The notes under the pieces were generated by a model that was not told the DNA's origin, did no database searches, and saw only the letters and a list, made by a program, of their open reading frames with translations. Below, piece by piece: positions 6,981 to 16,312 of a DNA stretch of 50,649 bases (positions are counted from its first letter, which is position 1; each line of letters opens with the position of its first letter). The stretch is from Bacteroidales bacterium (GTDB taxonomy: Bacteria > Bacteroidota > Bacteroidia > Bacteroidales > UBA7960), in assembly GCA_012521995.1 (NCBI GenBank), contig JAAYLH010000035.1, forward strand, positions 1-50,649. The letters are read 5' to 3'. The position numbers and the translations under genes were made by a program.

Positions 6981-7952
6981 CTAGATTTCTCTGTCAAACA
7001 GGTTTTTTGCCAGTGCGTAGAGGTTTTCCTTGTTGGATTCTGGGACCTTGATTTTTGCGAGGTGGCTAAAGGCTTGTCCGTAATATTCTTCCATCTGTTT
7101 TATTACGAGGTGGTCGATTTCAAGGTTAAGATAGATGTCCTTCACTGTGCGGATCTTTTCTTCGGGGTCAGTGATTTTGTTGGCAAAGGCGCCCAGCAGG
7201 GTTTTTCGTTGAGGTGCATTCGACAGGTCAAGAGCTTTGGTAAAAAGCCAGGTCTTTTTGTTGGCCAGGATATCGCCCCCGTTTTTCTTACCGAACTTGG
7301 ATTCGTCGCTGAACAGATCCAGCCAATCATCCTTTAATTGGAATGCCAGGCCAATGTATTCTCCAAAGTGATAAATGTGTTCCTTGTCATCCTTGCCAGC
7401 ACCTGCAACAATGGCCCCCACCTTAAGGCAGGCTGCAGGCAACACGGCCGTCTTAAGGCGTATCATTTCAACGTATTCAGGGAGGCTGACTTTAGCGCGT
7501 TTCTCGAAGTTCATATCGAGTTGCTGTCCGTCACACACCTCTATTACGGTTTTGTGGTAGGTCTCCATTACCTCTCGAAGGTGGTCATTTTCAACCCCCA
7601 TCATAAATTTCCCGGCAAGGGCAAACATCACATCGCCCGAAAGGATGGCTGTATTGGCATTCCATTTGGTATGCACGGCGGGTTTTCCCCTTCTGATTGG
7701 CGCATTGTCCATGATGTCATCGTGCATCAGGGTGAAGTTGTGGAACAGTTCCAGTCCTATGGCAGGGTTCATGGCTTTTTCCATATCGCCTCCAAACATT
7801 TGGCATGCCAGCAAGGTCATGGCCGGGCGCATTCGCTTTCCCCCGTTTTTCAGGCAATAGTCAACGGGCTCATAAAGTTCGCGCGGCTCACGGATAAGAT
7901 CGAGCGTTTCTATCCTTTCATTGATGTTTTTAAATATGTTTTCAAGGGTCAT
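6981..7952 (-). CDS. polyprenyl synthetase (farnesyl/geranylgeranyl diphosphate synthase type)
   Basis: This 323-residue cytosolic enzyme condenses isopentenyl diphosphate with allylic diphosphates to make C15-C20 or longer prenyl chains. Seen: GGKRMRPAM for substrate phosphate binding (about 37-45), the first aspartate-rich motif DDIMD (78-82) followed by RRGKP, the lysine/threonine region RLKTA, and the second motif DDWLD (208-212). Chain length cannot be told safely from sequence; residues before the first motif (LFHNFTLMH) have bulky side chains, which in this family favours shorter products. It starts 9 bases after the epimerase gene and is probably co-transcribed with it. Its last codons lie within a short-period repeat tract (6937-6990). 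Confidence 0.92.
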   Translation of the reverse strand: MTLENIFKNINERIETLDLIREPRELYEPVDYCLKNGGKRMRPAMTLLACQMFGGDMEKAMNPAIGLELFHNFTLMHDDIMDNAPIRRGKPAVHTKWNANTAILSGDVMFALAGKFMMGVENDHLREVMETYHKTVIEVCDGQQLDMNFEKRAKVSLPEYVEMIRLKTAVLPAACLKVGAIVAGAGKDDKEHIYHFGEYIGLAFQLKDDWLDLFSDESKFGKKNGGDILANKKTWLFTKALDLSNAPQRKTLLGAFANKITDPEEKIRTVKDIYLNLEIDHLVIKQMEEYYGQAFSHLAKIKVPESNKENLYALAKNLFDREI

Positions 7953-7961
7953 GGCAAAGGG

Positions 7962-8927
7962 TTATTGCTGGTCGTAGCCGTTCATGATAAAATCAAGGTT
8001 ATCGAGGATGCTGCGGATTCCATCCTCTATAGGCATCAGTGGACGGCTGAGCAGCTGCATCATTTTGGTAGTGTCGGGAAGGCGGCGGTTCATATCCCCC
8101 TCCTCCAGGGGGGGGCGGTGAACGATTTTACTGCCCGAGCCCGTAATTTCGATCACCTTTTGGGCCAGCCCCTTGATAGGGATTTCAAAATGGGAGCCAA
8201 TGTTCACCACATCATTGACAAAGGCATTGTTATACAGGGCGTTGGTGCAGGCTTCCACATTGTCGTCCACAAAACAGAAGGTACGTGTCTGGGTGCCATC
8301 GCCGTAAAGGGGGATGTCCTCGTTTTTGAGGGCATGGCGGATAAACTTCGACATGACAAAGTCTGTCGATTGTTTAGGTCCGTAGGTGTTGAAGAAGCGG
8401 AAAATAGTAAAGTCAAGTCCAAATTCCTTTTTGTATGAGCGAAGAAATGCCTCACCCACGTTTTTTACTACCGCGTAAGGCAGTCGCGAGTTCAGAGGTG
8501 TGGTTTCTTCGTTTTGGGGCAGGTTCACAGGCTCGCCATATACCTCTGATGAGGAGGCGAAAAACAGCCGCCTCACGTTGGTGTTCTTGCTCAGGTCGCA
8601 GATGTGCCTGATGCCATTCAGGTCGGCAAGCACCTTATAAGGGTTCTCTTGGGTGCGGCGCACACCAACCATAGCTGCATAATGAAAGACGTAATCGACC
8701 TTGTTGCCCAGCATCACCTCGGCAATATCGCGGTAGTTGTTTACGTCGCATTTCACAAACCGCCAATTGCCATTGGGTTGCAGGGGTAGTTTCTTGAGGC
8801 TCCCGGTGGACAGGTCATCCGCAAGGATTACAAAGTTTTCAGGATCTGCAATCAGGCGCTCGGCCAAGCTACTGCCGATAAAGCCTGCTCCGCCTGTGAT
8901 AAGGATCCTTCGCTTGAAAGACATCAT
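7962..8927 (-). CDS. NAD-dependent epimerase/dehydratase (nucleotide-sugar type)
   Basis: A 321-residue extended short-chain dehydrogenase acting on nucleotide sugars (UDP-glucose epimerase or UDP-glucuronate decarboxylase relatives). Seen: the NAD-binding GGAGFIG motif near residues 11-17, DDLSTG after the second strand, the active-site SSSEVYG, and the catalytic YAVVK pair, followed by FRFFNTYGP. The frame runs upstream to 8999, but that part is a hydrophobic out-of-place extension; ATG at 8927 gives the normal start MMSFKRRILITGG (8924 is equally possible). It is the first gene of a two-gene run with the polyprenyl synthetase, which suggests use on a lipid-linked glycan, an inference only. 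Confidence 0.88.
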   Translation of the reverse strand: MMSFKRRILITGGAGFIGSSLAERLIADPENFVILADDLSTGSLKKLPLQPNGNWRFVKCDVNNYRDIAEVMLGNKVDYVFHYAAMVGVRRTQENPYKVLADLNGIRHICDLSKNTNVRRLFFASSSEVYGEPVNLPQNEETTPLNSRLPYAVVKNVGEAFLRSYKKEFGLDFTIFRFFNTYGPKQSTDFVMSKFIRHALKNEDIPLYGDGTQTRTFCFVDDNVEACTNALYNNAFVNDVVNIGSHFEIPIKGLAQKVIEITGSGSKIVHRPPLEEGDMNRRLPDTTKMMQLLSRPLMPIEDGIRSILDNLDFIMNGYDQQ

Positions 8928-9130
8928 TAATTGCGTTAAATCTTGGTGGTGTAAATGTAAAAAGAAAAGGCAAACCCTAAATGGGAAAGTTTTGAACAAA
9001 AAGGAAAAGTTTTTAGGTTAAGAGTTTTGAGTTCGGGCTTGGATGATACAAACAATTGGTAATAAAAAGCAAGAAATATTGGCCTCATGTCCCAACCAAC
9101 CCCTCCAATCCCTAAATTTCTCAAAGTGCT

Positions 9131-9159
9131 TGTCATACTGAGCGTAGCGAAGTATCTCA
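9131..9159. repeat. dispersed GTCATNCTGAGCG-type element, copy 1
   Basis: The stretch tgtcatactgagcgtagcga followed by agtatctca matches a motif I recall as scattered between genes in many bacteria. A second degenerate copy lies inverted at 30022-30053. It creates a spurious reading frame beginning MRYFATLSMTS on the minus strand. Confidence 0.55.
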
Positions 9160-9201
9160 TAATTTTAACCGGACACTAACGTTTTCAAATAAAAAAATGC
9201 T

Positions 9202-9570
9202 TCACTTTAAATTTTTTGTTTTTAGAAATTTCAGCCAGCCAAAGATCTTTCTGTTTTCCAAGTATTTCAAATCGTATTCATTTTCGTAGGCCTCCCGCTC
9301 AAAACTAATGGACCGATAGGCATTGCTTGGGTTAGTGAAGAGTCGAACAAGCCATTCGGTGACGTATAAGATATGAAAAAAGACGATGAATAGCTCAAGC
9401 TGCTGTTGCCAATGAATCTTTTCGTGATTCAGGGTTACGGGATTGGGCTGCTCATACATATCCTCACGAAAAAAAATACCAAAAGGCGCAAGGGTAATTC
9501 CTGCTATGTGTCTGGAGGTGAGCAGTCTAAGCAGCCAGTTCTTTTTCTTTATCGTGGGGGAAAGGTTCAA
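9202..9570 (-). CDS. small HExxH putative metallopeptidase-like membrane protein
   Basis: A 122-residue protein I cannot assign to a named family. It carries a zinc-protease motif NHEKIHWQQQ (histidines at about 49 and 53, glutamate at 50), then a hydrophobic stretch ELFIVFFHILYVTEWLV (about 58-74), and a downstream acidic motif SFEREAYENE (about 89-98) that looks like the third-ligand E-x-E-A pattern of glutamate zincins such as M48 peptidases. The N-terminal part, HIAGITLAPFGIFF, is also hydrophobic. If catalytic it would be one of the smallest of its type. The start is a TTG at 9570; an in-frame TGA lies just upstream and no ATG precedes the motif. The gene follows uvrA on the same strand by 245 bases. 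Confidence 0.7.
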   Translation of the reverse strand: MNLSPTIKKKNWLLRLLTSRHIAGITLAPFGIFFREDMYEQPNPVTLNHEKIHWQQQLELFIVFFHILYVTEWLVRLFTNPSNAYRSISFEREAYENEYDLKYLENRKIFGWLKFLKTKNLK

Positions 9571-9684
9571 GAGTCAGGATTTAAGAAATGCGAATTTACT
9601 GCGATTTATAGCTAATATATGCAAAAAAATAGCCTTCCATGATGCACGCAGATGAACGTACTGATATTCTGAGGTTAGAAGATG

Positions 9685-9716
9685 GATAAGTGGATTTGTA
9701 GATCGGTAGATTGGTT
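9685..9716. repeat. degenerate 8-bp tandem repeat
   Basis: Four octamers in phase: gataagtg, gatttgta, gatcggta, gattggtt. It lies in the 245-base gap between uvrA and the HExxH gene, in which I see no gene or clear terminator. Confidence 0.5.
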
Positions 9717-9815
9717 TTCTTACTTTTTACTTATCACTTCCTGTTGCTAACTGCCTGATAACTAATGCCATCATCCGTGTTATCTCCTTTTGATATCAAA
9801 TTTTCTCATCTTCTC

Positions 9816-12680
9816 TCAAGTCTCTTGTGTTGCTGAAGTCTTCAGCGCTTCTTTTAAAAACTGTGCGGTAAAACCAACATTTCCATTTGCTACCTCTTTT
9901 GGGCTGCCTTCGGCGATGATGCGTCCGCCGCGGTATCCACCCTCGGGGCCCAAGTCGATGATGTGGTCGGCGACCTTGATGACGTCGAGGTTGTGCTCAA
10001 TAACCAATACTGTATTGCCGCGGTCCACAAGTCGCTGTAACACATCCATCAGTACCCTCACGTCCTCGAAGTGGAGGCCCGTGGTAGGTTCATCCAGGAT
10101 GTAAAAAGTTTTTCCTGTGTCGCGGCGTGCAAGCTCTGAAGCCAGTTTTACCCGCTGGGCCTCGCCTCCTGAAAGAGTAGTGCTTTGTTGACCCAGGGTG
10201 ATATAGCCCAGGCCCACCTCTTTGAGCGTGCGTATCTTTTGTATGATGCTGGGAATATTTTCGAAGAACTCCACAGCCTGGTTGATTGTAAGGTTCAGCA
10301 CGTCGTTGATGTTCTTGCCCTTGTAGCGCACCTCCAGTGTCTCGCGGTTGTAGCGCTTGCCCTGACAGCTCTCACATTCGACGTATACGTCGGGCAGGAA
10401 GTTCATCTCGATGACGCGCACTCCACCGCCCTGACAGGTCTCGCAGCGACCTCCCTTCAGGTTAAACGAGAAGCGCCCGGGGGCATAGCCACGCACCTGT
10501 GATTCAGGCAGGCTTGCAAACAGCTTACGTATCTCGTCGAACACCTTGGTGTAGGTGGCAGGATTGGATCGCGGTGTGCGCCCGATGGGGCTCTGGTCAA
10601 TTTCTATGACCTTGTCAATGTTTCTGATGCCTTCAATGGCTTCGTAAGACAGGGGTTGGGCCTCGCTGCGGAAGAAATGATGGCTTAGTATTGGGTAAAG
10701 TGTCTCGTTGATCAGCGATGATTTGCCACTGCCTGAAACGCCCGTGACGCAAATTAGCTTTCCTAGGGGCAGCGTCAGGTTGACCCGTTGAAGATTATGT
10801 CCCGTGGCTCCTTTTAGGACGAGTTGTTTGCCGTTTCCCGGGCGTACGACGGAGGGTACTTCAATCTCTCGCCGCCCACTGAGGTAATCTGCAGTCATGG
10901 TGTTTTGTTGCATGAGCTGCAAGGGTGTTCCCTGGGCAACGATACGTCCACCGTGTATGCCAGCCCCAGGGCCGATGTCTACCACGTGGTCGGCTGCCAG
11001 GATCATATCGCGGTCGTGTTCTACCACAATAACAGTATTTCCGATGTTACGTAACTCTTTTAGGGCATCAATGAGGCGGTGGTTGTCGCGCTGGTGCAGT
11101 CCAATGCTTGGTTCGTCCAGGATATACAACACCCCCGTGAGTTGTGATCCTATCTGAGTAGCCAGTCGAATGCGCTGGCTTTCACCTCCAGAAAGGCTTC
11201 GGGCGGGGCGATTCAGCGCCAAGTAGTCGAGCCCCACATCGAGCAGGAATCCCAGTCGCAGGCTTAACTCGCGCAACACTTCGCCTGCGATGCGGCGGCG
11301 ACGCTCATCGAGACGAGTGGCCAGGGAGTCCATCTCCTGCTGCAAGGAGCGTAAGTCCATATCCGCCAGTTCGGCAATGCTGCGCCCCTCGATGAGAAAG
11401 TGCAGCGACTCCTTTTTCAGGCGATTACCGTGGCATTCTGGGCAGTCCTTTTGCTGCATGAAGCCCGAAGCCCAACGACGGATTGTTCCGGAAGAGCTTT
11501 CTTCATACTGGTTGCTAATGAAGTTGACGATGCCCTCGAAGTTCAGGGAATAGGTGTCGGTGACGCCCAAACTCTCGTGCTTCACGCGAAACACCTCATC
11601 TGAGCCGTACAAAATAGTGTTAATTGCTTCTTCGTCGAGTTCCTCCAGGGGGGTGTCGAGGGTAAAACCATGCTTCATACCAATGGCTTCCAGCTGGCGA
11701 AAGATCCAGCCGCCCCTGCTGTTTGCGATGGGGGCAATGCCGCCCTTGCGGATGGAGAGCTTGCGGTTTGGGATGATCTTATCCACGTCCATCACACTTA
11801 CTGTGCCTAGCCCGCTGCAGTGGGGGCAGGCCCCATAGGGCGAGTTGAATGAAAACGTGTTGGGCTCGGGATCTTCATAGGCGATGCCAGTACTGGGACA
11901 CATCAGATGGCGGCTGTAATGAAAGGCCTTACCGTCGCTTTCGCGGTTGACCACCAGCATGCCCTTGCCCTGCTTTAAGGCAGTCTGCAGGGTGGAGGAG
12001 AGGCGCCGGCGTTCCTTGAGGCTCACCTGCAGGCGGTCAATCACTACCTCAATGTCGTGTACTTTGTAGCGGTCTGTTTTCATGTTGGGGGTGAGCTCAC
12101 GAAGTTGTCCATCCACCCGCACCCGCAGGAAGCCCTGCTTGCGCACCTGTTCGAACAACTCGCGGTAGTGTCCCTTGCGGCCCTTCACAAGTGGTGCAAG
12201 CACCTGGATGTTTTCCCCATGGAACGTTTTGAGCAGCAAGTCCATGATCTGCTCATCAGTATAGCGCACCATTTTTTCGCCCGTGACGTATGAGTGTGCT
12301 TCGCCGATACGTGCAAAGAGCAACCTCAGGAAGTCGTAAATTTCGGTGATGGTTCCCACCGTAGACCGTGGGTTGCGGTTGGTGCTTTTCTGTTCGATAC
12401 TGATTACAGGACTCAGGCCTGTGATCTTGTCCACATCGGGACGCTCGAGTGAGCCAAGGAACTGTCGGGCATAAGCCGAAAAAGTCTCAATATAGCGGCG
12501 CTGCCCTTCTGCGTATATGGTATCGAAGGCGAGCGATGACTTGCCGCTGCCGCTCAAACCCGTGACCACAACCAGCGCATTGCGGGGAAGCATCACATCA
12601 ATATCGCGCAGGTTGTGCTCCCGCGCACCATACACCTCAAGCTGTTCTTTCGTCGAGGGAAATATTTGGGATTCAGGCAT
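9816..12680 (-). CDS. uvrA: excinuclease ABC subunit A
   Basis: This 954-residue ATPase is the damage-recognition subunit of nucleotide excision repair and loads UvrB on DNA. Seen: two ABC ATPase units with Walker A motifs [14 protein letters not shown] near the N-terminus and [14 protein letters not shown] in the second half; signature motifs [15 protein letters not shown] and [15 protein letters not shown]; and Walker B motifs ending in LDEPSIGLH and LDEPTTGLH. The C-terminal zinc finger is complete (CETC ... CESC), while the first finger shows CPST in place of its first CxxC. The frame runs to a TTG at 12698, but the ATG at 12680 ([13 protein letters not shown]) fits the promoter box just upstream. 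It is a single gene; uvrB and uvrC are not in the window. Confidence 0.98.
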   Translation of the reverse strand: MPESQIFPSTKEQLEVYGAREHNLRDIDVMLPRNALVVVTGLSGSGKSSLAFDTIYAEGQRRYIETFSAYARQFLGSLERPDVDKITGLSPVISIEQKSTNRNPRSTVGTITEIYDFLRLLFARIGEAHSYVTGEKMVRYTDEQIMDLLLKTFHGENIQVLAPLVKGRKGHYRELFEQVRKQGFLRVRVDGQLRELTPNMKTDRYKVHDIEVVIDRLQVSLKERRRLSSTLQTALKQGKGMLVVNRESDGKAFHYSRHLMCPSTGIAYEDPEPNTFSFNSPYGACPHCSGLGTVSVMDVDKIIPNRKLSIRKGGIAPIANSRGGWIFRQLEAIGMKHGFTLDTPLEELDEEAINTILYGSDEVFRVKHESLGVTDTYSLNFEGIVNFISNQYEESSSGTIRRWASGFMQQKDCPECHGNRLKKESLHFLIEGRSIAELADMDLRSLQQEMDSLATRLDERRRRIAGEVLRELSLRLGFLLDVGLDYLALNRPARSLSGGESQRIRLATQIGSQLTGVLYILDEPSIGLHQRDNHRLIDALKELRNIGNTVIVVEHDRDMILAADHVVDIGPGAGIHGGRIVAQGTPLQLMQQNTMTADYLSGRREIEVPSVVRPGNGKQLVLKGATGHNLQRVNLTLPLGKLICVTGVSGSGKSSLINETLYPILSHHFFRSEAQPLSYEAIEGIRNIDKVIEIDQSPIGRTPRSNPATYTKVFDEIRKLFASLPESQVRGYAPGRFSFNLKGGRCETCQGGGVRVIEMNFLPDVYVECESCQGKRYNRETLEVRYKGKNINDVLNLTINQAVEFFENIPSIIQKIRTLKEVGLGYITLGQQSTTLSGGEAQRVKLASELARRDTGKTFYILDEPTTGLHFEDVRVLMDVLQRLVDRGNTVLVIEHNLDVIKVADHIIDLGPEGGYRGGRIIAEGSPKEVANGNVGFTAQFLKEALKTSATQET

Positions 12681-12702
12681 TTTTTCAAAAAAAATCAACC
12701 TG

Positions 12703-12710
12703 CAAAGGTA
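12703..12710 (-). promoter_or_regulatory. promoter -7 box of uvrA
   Basis: TACCTTTG on the minus strand, an exact TAnnTTTG. Transcription would begin near 12696-12698, about 16 bases before the ATG at 12680, which argues against the upstream TTG start. No SOS box is recognisable. Confidence 0.6.
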
Positions 12711-12891
12711 AGAAGAAAAGGGAGAAGAGAGAGCCTTAAGAGATTTAAAAGTCTTAAGAGGAATGTGATAATTAGATAATACAGATTGGCGTGGATTTCA
12801 AGGCTTTTTGAAAGCAGACTGGTTAAATTTCTTCCATACAGTCACCGTTATAGGGCTTGGCCCCAGGCCCCACGCCCGGTGAACCATCTAT

Positions 12892-13683
12892 CTAGTTTAA
12901 ATAGAAATTCATTGCTTCTTCGATGATCCACATATCGCTGCTGATGTCAAGTTGGTAAAATTGCAGACGTTTGCTGTTGTTCCAGGGCTCCATCACTGCG
13001 ATGATGCCCGGCTCAAAGGGGATGACGGCCAAGCGGTTCTCTGGCAGCTGCAACACATAGTCCTCGGCGAAGGTCCAGTTGCCTTCTGTGTGGAGGTAAT
13101 ACAATCCCAGTTTGTTGTCGCTCACAATGGCAATTGTCATGTTGCCCATCGAGAAGTAGTCCTCAATGCCTTGGGGTAGGATAAAGGTGGCTGTCTCATC
13201 CTGTAGCCACAAACCCTGCTCTTCATCGAAATAGTAAAACTGAATGCGACCATCAAACTCCATGGCCACATATGCCAGCTCCCATTCCTGTTTTACCGTG
13301 AAGATCCGCCGGTATCCGCGTGGTAGTTCAAGGTTGTAACGTTCGTCTTGTGTCCATTTTCCGCCCTGGTCCTGGATGTAGAGGTGCAGGGCTCCGTTGC
13401 TGACCACTCCGATGCTGCCAAGGCCCATACCCAGCAAGCCATCGTTCTTCTCGGGGATGGCAAAGGGATGCACATTGTCAACCTCCCAAGTATAGCTGCG
13501 GGTGAAGTAAAACATATGCACTTCCTGATCCTGGATGATGCCCAGCCAGCCAAGGCCAGGAGAGAGGATGTGGTGGGCCGACTCGTTGTGAGCCATTTCA
13601 AGGTTGATGCTTGAGGTGGACCGCCCGCAGGAAACCGCAAAGCCTGCCAAAAGTAAGGAAAAGATGATGTGCTTGGTTTTCAT
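12892..13683 (-). CDS. hypothetical lipoprotein (263 aa)
   Basis: The ATG at 13683 starts a clear lipoprotein signal, MKTKHIIFSLLLAGFAVSCG, with the lipidated cysteine at residue 20. The mature part is built of repeated short beta stretches with a recurring pattern of the type 'LYYL/FYYF ... W ... Y.LQLP' (for example LHLYIQDQGGKW, IQFYYFDEEQGLW, LGLYYLHTEGNW, LQFYQLDISSDMW), about 45-50 residues apart. This suggests a beta-propeller-like or similar repeat fold on the outer membrane or periplasmic side. I do not know a named family. It follows uvrA's promoter region by about 180 bases and has its own unit. Confidence 0.7.
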   Translation of the reverse strand: MKTKHIIFSLLLAGFAVSCGRSTSSINLEMAHNESAHHILSPGLGWLGIIQDQEVHMFYFTRSYTWEVDNVHPFAIPEKNDGLLGMGLGSIGVVSNGALHLYIQDQGGKWTQDERYNLELPRGYRRIFTVKQEWELAYVAMEFDGRIQFYYFDEEQGLWLQDETATFILPQGIEDYFSMGNMTIAIVSDNKLGLYYLHTEGNWTFAEDYVLQLPENRLAVIPFEPGIIAVMEPWNNSKRLQFYQLDISSDMWIIEEAMNFYLN

Positions 13684-13987
13684 TTTAGTAACCATAGGAT
13701 AATTCAAGGCTTAAAAGTAGGAAAAATAAGTGATATGAGGTAGGGGTTATGTTTTGTGAAATAATGGGGAAAGGAATTTGGTAAATGAAATGGAAAATGA
13801 AAAATCAAGAAAATGAATTAAGATCTCATGAATTTTAACGGGTTAATTAGATGGTTTTTTTGGGCTGTTTGCTTCCCGAACTAAAGCTCTTGAAAAATTG
13901 CCAAGAAGAAATTTTCCGAAGAAGGTTTTCTCACAAACCATTCAAATTAGCAAAGTTTAAAAAAAATTGGGAAAATGGTTCTAACCC

Positions 13988-14026
13988 GTGAATCATAATT
14001 GAATAAAAATTAACTGACTGATTCAC
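13988..14026. promoter_or_regulatory. inverted repeat in a 465-base gene-free gap
   Basis: gtgaatca (13988-13995) and tgattcac (14019-14026) form a perfect 8-bp dyad with a 23-base AT-rich spacer. The whole gap 13684-14148 is AT-rich and shows no reading frame of note; no strong terminator for the upstream T9SS gene is evident. Confidence 0.3.
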
Positions 14027-14148
14027 ACCATGAATTAAACCTAATAAAGATGTTTGGAAAGCTGATCTGATTTTCAGTTTTTTTCATATCGTTGCCCCCC
14101 AAAAACAGTAGGAAAAAACTTTTCTCCAATTTTTAAGTTTTCATTTTT

Positions 14149-16134
14149 TTACCTGGCAACCGTAAACTTCCTTGTCAGGGTTGCATTGCCTTGATGGAAT
14201 TGGAGGAGGTAAAGGCCGTTGTCGAGGTTTGAGATGTCAATGCGCTGGCCCGGGTCGAGGTTGGGGATCTCGAGGAGCATGTTTCCTGTGATGGAGAAGA
14301 TGCGCACGGTGTTCCGTCCATTTTGTCCGGAGTAGTTCACCTCGATGTGGTCTTTGGCTGGATTGGGATAGACGTGAAGGGTGCGACCGCTGAGAAGAGG
14401 CGATTCCAATGAAGTGGCAGGTTCTAGTTCGACGACGAGAGTGAGGTCATCGTTTTTGGCCACCACACTACCCTCAAAGGGTTTGTAACCACTGCGTTCA
14501 ATGAGGTAGTCGTATGTGCCTGGTGCCAGTTCTTCAAAGACATAAGTTCCCGGCTCGTAGGCTTCACCATTGAAGAGAATGGTGGCGTTGGGCAGGGGCT
14601 GTCCGCTAGCCAGGACTTCGAAGGTCAGGGTAGGCAGGCTGACTTCAATATTTTCGATATAGACCAGGTAAGTGCGGTCGGGGCCCTCAAAGGGGGTCAC
14701 GGTATAAGGTACAGGCATGCTGAAATCCATGGCCTGTCCAGTGAGGGGCAGGATTTGTGCATAGGCTGAAGGGGTGATGGTAGGCACCAGGTAGTTGATG
14801 CGGGTGCCGACAGGAACTTGAACCAGAATTGTGTTGTCATTGTGATCGATGATGCCACGCAGGGGAGCATCAAGAATTTCGTTGTGTTCAGGTTCGAAGG
14901 CGAAAGCTTCGATGTAGTCGCCGGGAGTCCAGAAAGCATCCAGCTTTACCTCCCCCAGGCTGGGGTTGTCGTTTTTGCCGATAACATAGGTTGAGGCCTC
15001 TGCGGGGTCGTCAGTGCCCCAGAAGTTGAATTGCGCCTGTATGTCGTTTGGTGTATTGTTGTAAAGGCCGTAGATGGTATTTGTATTCCCATTACCTTCA
15101 ATGATGTTGTATCCGCTGCGTATGGGGCCTTGTCCGCGTTGGGGGCTGCCCAGGTTGGGGTGGGCGTTGCCCTGTATTGTGACGCCCCAGAGGTTGCCCC
15201 GAATGATGTTATTGAGCACTAGGGCTTGATTTGTATTGAGCGTGCCGTAGAAGTTCAAGCCACTGCCCCCTTGCTGTGGGTCGTTCTGGATGTTGTTGTT
15301 GAGGAGGTGGTTGCCCTTGACAATTGAACTTATATTGTTGCCCATCTGGGCATACCCGTAACGATTGTCATAAATGCGGTTGTCTTGAACCAGAGCACGA
15401 GTCTGGCCAACCCCTAGGAGGTTGGATATTGCGATGCCACCTGCCATGGGGTAGAGGCCTTCTATAGTATTTCCCACGATACGCAGGGTGTCTTCGGCAC
15501 CTGGACCCATATTGATTTGGGGGCGGTTGGTGTTGGCCGTGACGTTGTGTGTCAAGTGGTTAAAGAGAATCTGGGGAGAACATGTGGTGCTGGCGCCGCT
15601 GGCAATGGCTGAACCCGCATTCTCCACAAAACGGTTATAGCGAATAATTGGGCTGGAATTCGAGAGGTTGATGGCTGCGCTGTTCTGTTCCATGGTGTTG
15701 TAACGGAAGACGCAGTCCTCAATGAGCATTTGGGTCTCGGTGAGCTGCACCCCTCCACTGTATTCCACAATGGTGTTGCGCAGAATGGAGGCTGAGGACC
15801 GGATGAAATGGAAGCCTAGGAAGGGCCTGTCGGGGTCCTGGGCGGTAAAAATTGCCTCAATGGGAGGGTTGCTTTCGAAGGTTCCACGGAAGGTGAGCAT
15901 GCGGCCTCCTGCCACTTTGACGGTTAGGTCGGTGGTGATGACCAGCTTGTCGGTATTCGAAATAGTCAGGTTATGGTTGACCAGGTAAATCCCGTTCTCG
16001 CGTGTGACCACGCCTTCGCTGAGGCTAACCAAATCATCGAAGGTATAGGTGGCCCCTGTGCCAGGACTCACATATTGCCCATAGGACAGCAGAGAGAAGG
16101 TCAGTAAGCTCAGTATCGTAAAAATTCGATTCAT
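14149..16134 (-). CDS. T9SS-secreted right-handed beta-helix surface protein
   Basis: A 661-residue secreted protein. A Sec signal peptide (MNRIFTILSLLTFSLLSYGQ) is followed by a parallel beta-helix region (about 50-400) with repeated N-x-I/F-x-x-N turns such as NRIYDNRYG, NNIIRGNLWG and FNFWGTDDP. Next comes an Ig-like segment, VQVPVGTRINYLVPTITPSA (DUF5018-like), then a PEGA/carboxypeptidase-regulatory-like domain (QPLPNATILFNGE ... PGTYDYLIERSGY), and finally a type A T9SS sorting domain: LHVYPNPAKDHIEVNY ... GNMLLEI ... GLYLLQFHQGNATLTRKFTVAR. It should be exported through the outer membrane and anchored or released. Ligand unknown; beta-helix domains often act on or bind polysaccharide. 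No catalytic motif is evident. Confidence 0.88.
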   Translation of the reverse strand: MNRIFTILSLLTFSLLSYGQYVSPGTGATYTFDDLVSLSEGVVTRENGIYLVNHNLTISNTDKLVITTDLTVKVAGGRMLTFRGTFESNPPIEAIFTAQDPDRPFLGFHFIRSSASILRNTIVEYSGGVQLTETQMLIEDCVFRYNTMEQNSAAINLSNSSPIIRYNRFVENAGSAIASGASTTCSPQILFNHLTHNVTANTNRPQINMGPGAEDTLRIVGNTIEGLYPMAGGIAISNLLGVGQTRALVQDNRIYDNRYGYAQMGNNISSIVKGNHLLNNNIQNDPQQGGSGLNFYGTLNTNQALVLNNIIRGNLWGVTIQGNAHPNLGSPQRGQGPIRSGYNIIEGNGNTNTIYGLYNNTPNDIQAQFNFWGTDDPAEASTYVIGKNDNPSLGEVKLDAFWTPGDYIEAFAFEPEHNEILDAPLRGIIDHNDNTILVQVPVGTRINYLVPTITPSAYAQILPLTGQAMDFSMPVPYTVTPFEGPDRTYLVYIENIEVSLPTLTFEVLASGQPLPNATILFNGEAYEPGTYVFEELAPGTYDYLIERSGYKPFEGSVVAKNDDLTLVVELEPATSLESPLLSGRTLHVYPNPAKDHIEVNYSGQNGRNTVRIFSITGNMLLEIPNLDPGQRIDISNLDNGLYLLQFHQGNATLTRKFTVAR

Positions 16135-16205
16135 ATTGTGTATTTTGGTTCATAAAAGTCCGGAGTACAGTGTTTAATGTATATGGATTTAGGGGCCTGA
16201 TAAAT

Positions 16206-16213
16206 CAAAAATA
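16206..16213 (-). promoter_or_regulatory. candidate -7 box of the beta-helix gene
   Basis: TATTTTTG on the minus strand, about 72 bases upstream of the ATG at 16134, fits TAnnTTTG. A -33 partner is not clear. Confidence 0.4.
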
Positions 16214-16312
16214 AATAAACCGTAAATCCTTAATTTGAAATTAAAAAGCTTTCCTTTCTCTTTGTTCTCAAACCTTCATTTTTCATTCTTCTTTTTAATT
16301 TATTATACGCAA

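Noticed and set aside
7338-8438. Long plus-strand open frame (366 codons) opposite the polyprenyl synthetase and epimerase
   Set aside because: It spans two well-supported genes on the other strand, has no recognisable domain and mirrors their codon pattern.
8936-9160. Minus-strand frame beginning MRYFATLSMTS
   Set aside because: It is produced by a dispersed intergenic element and shows no protein features.
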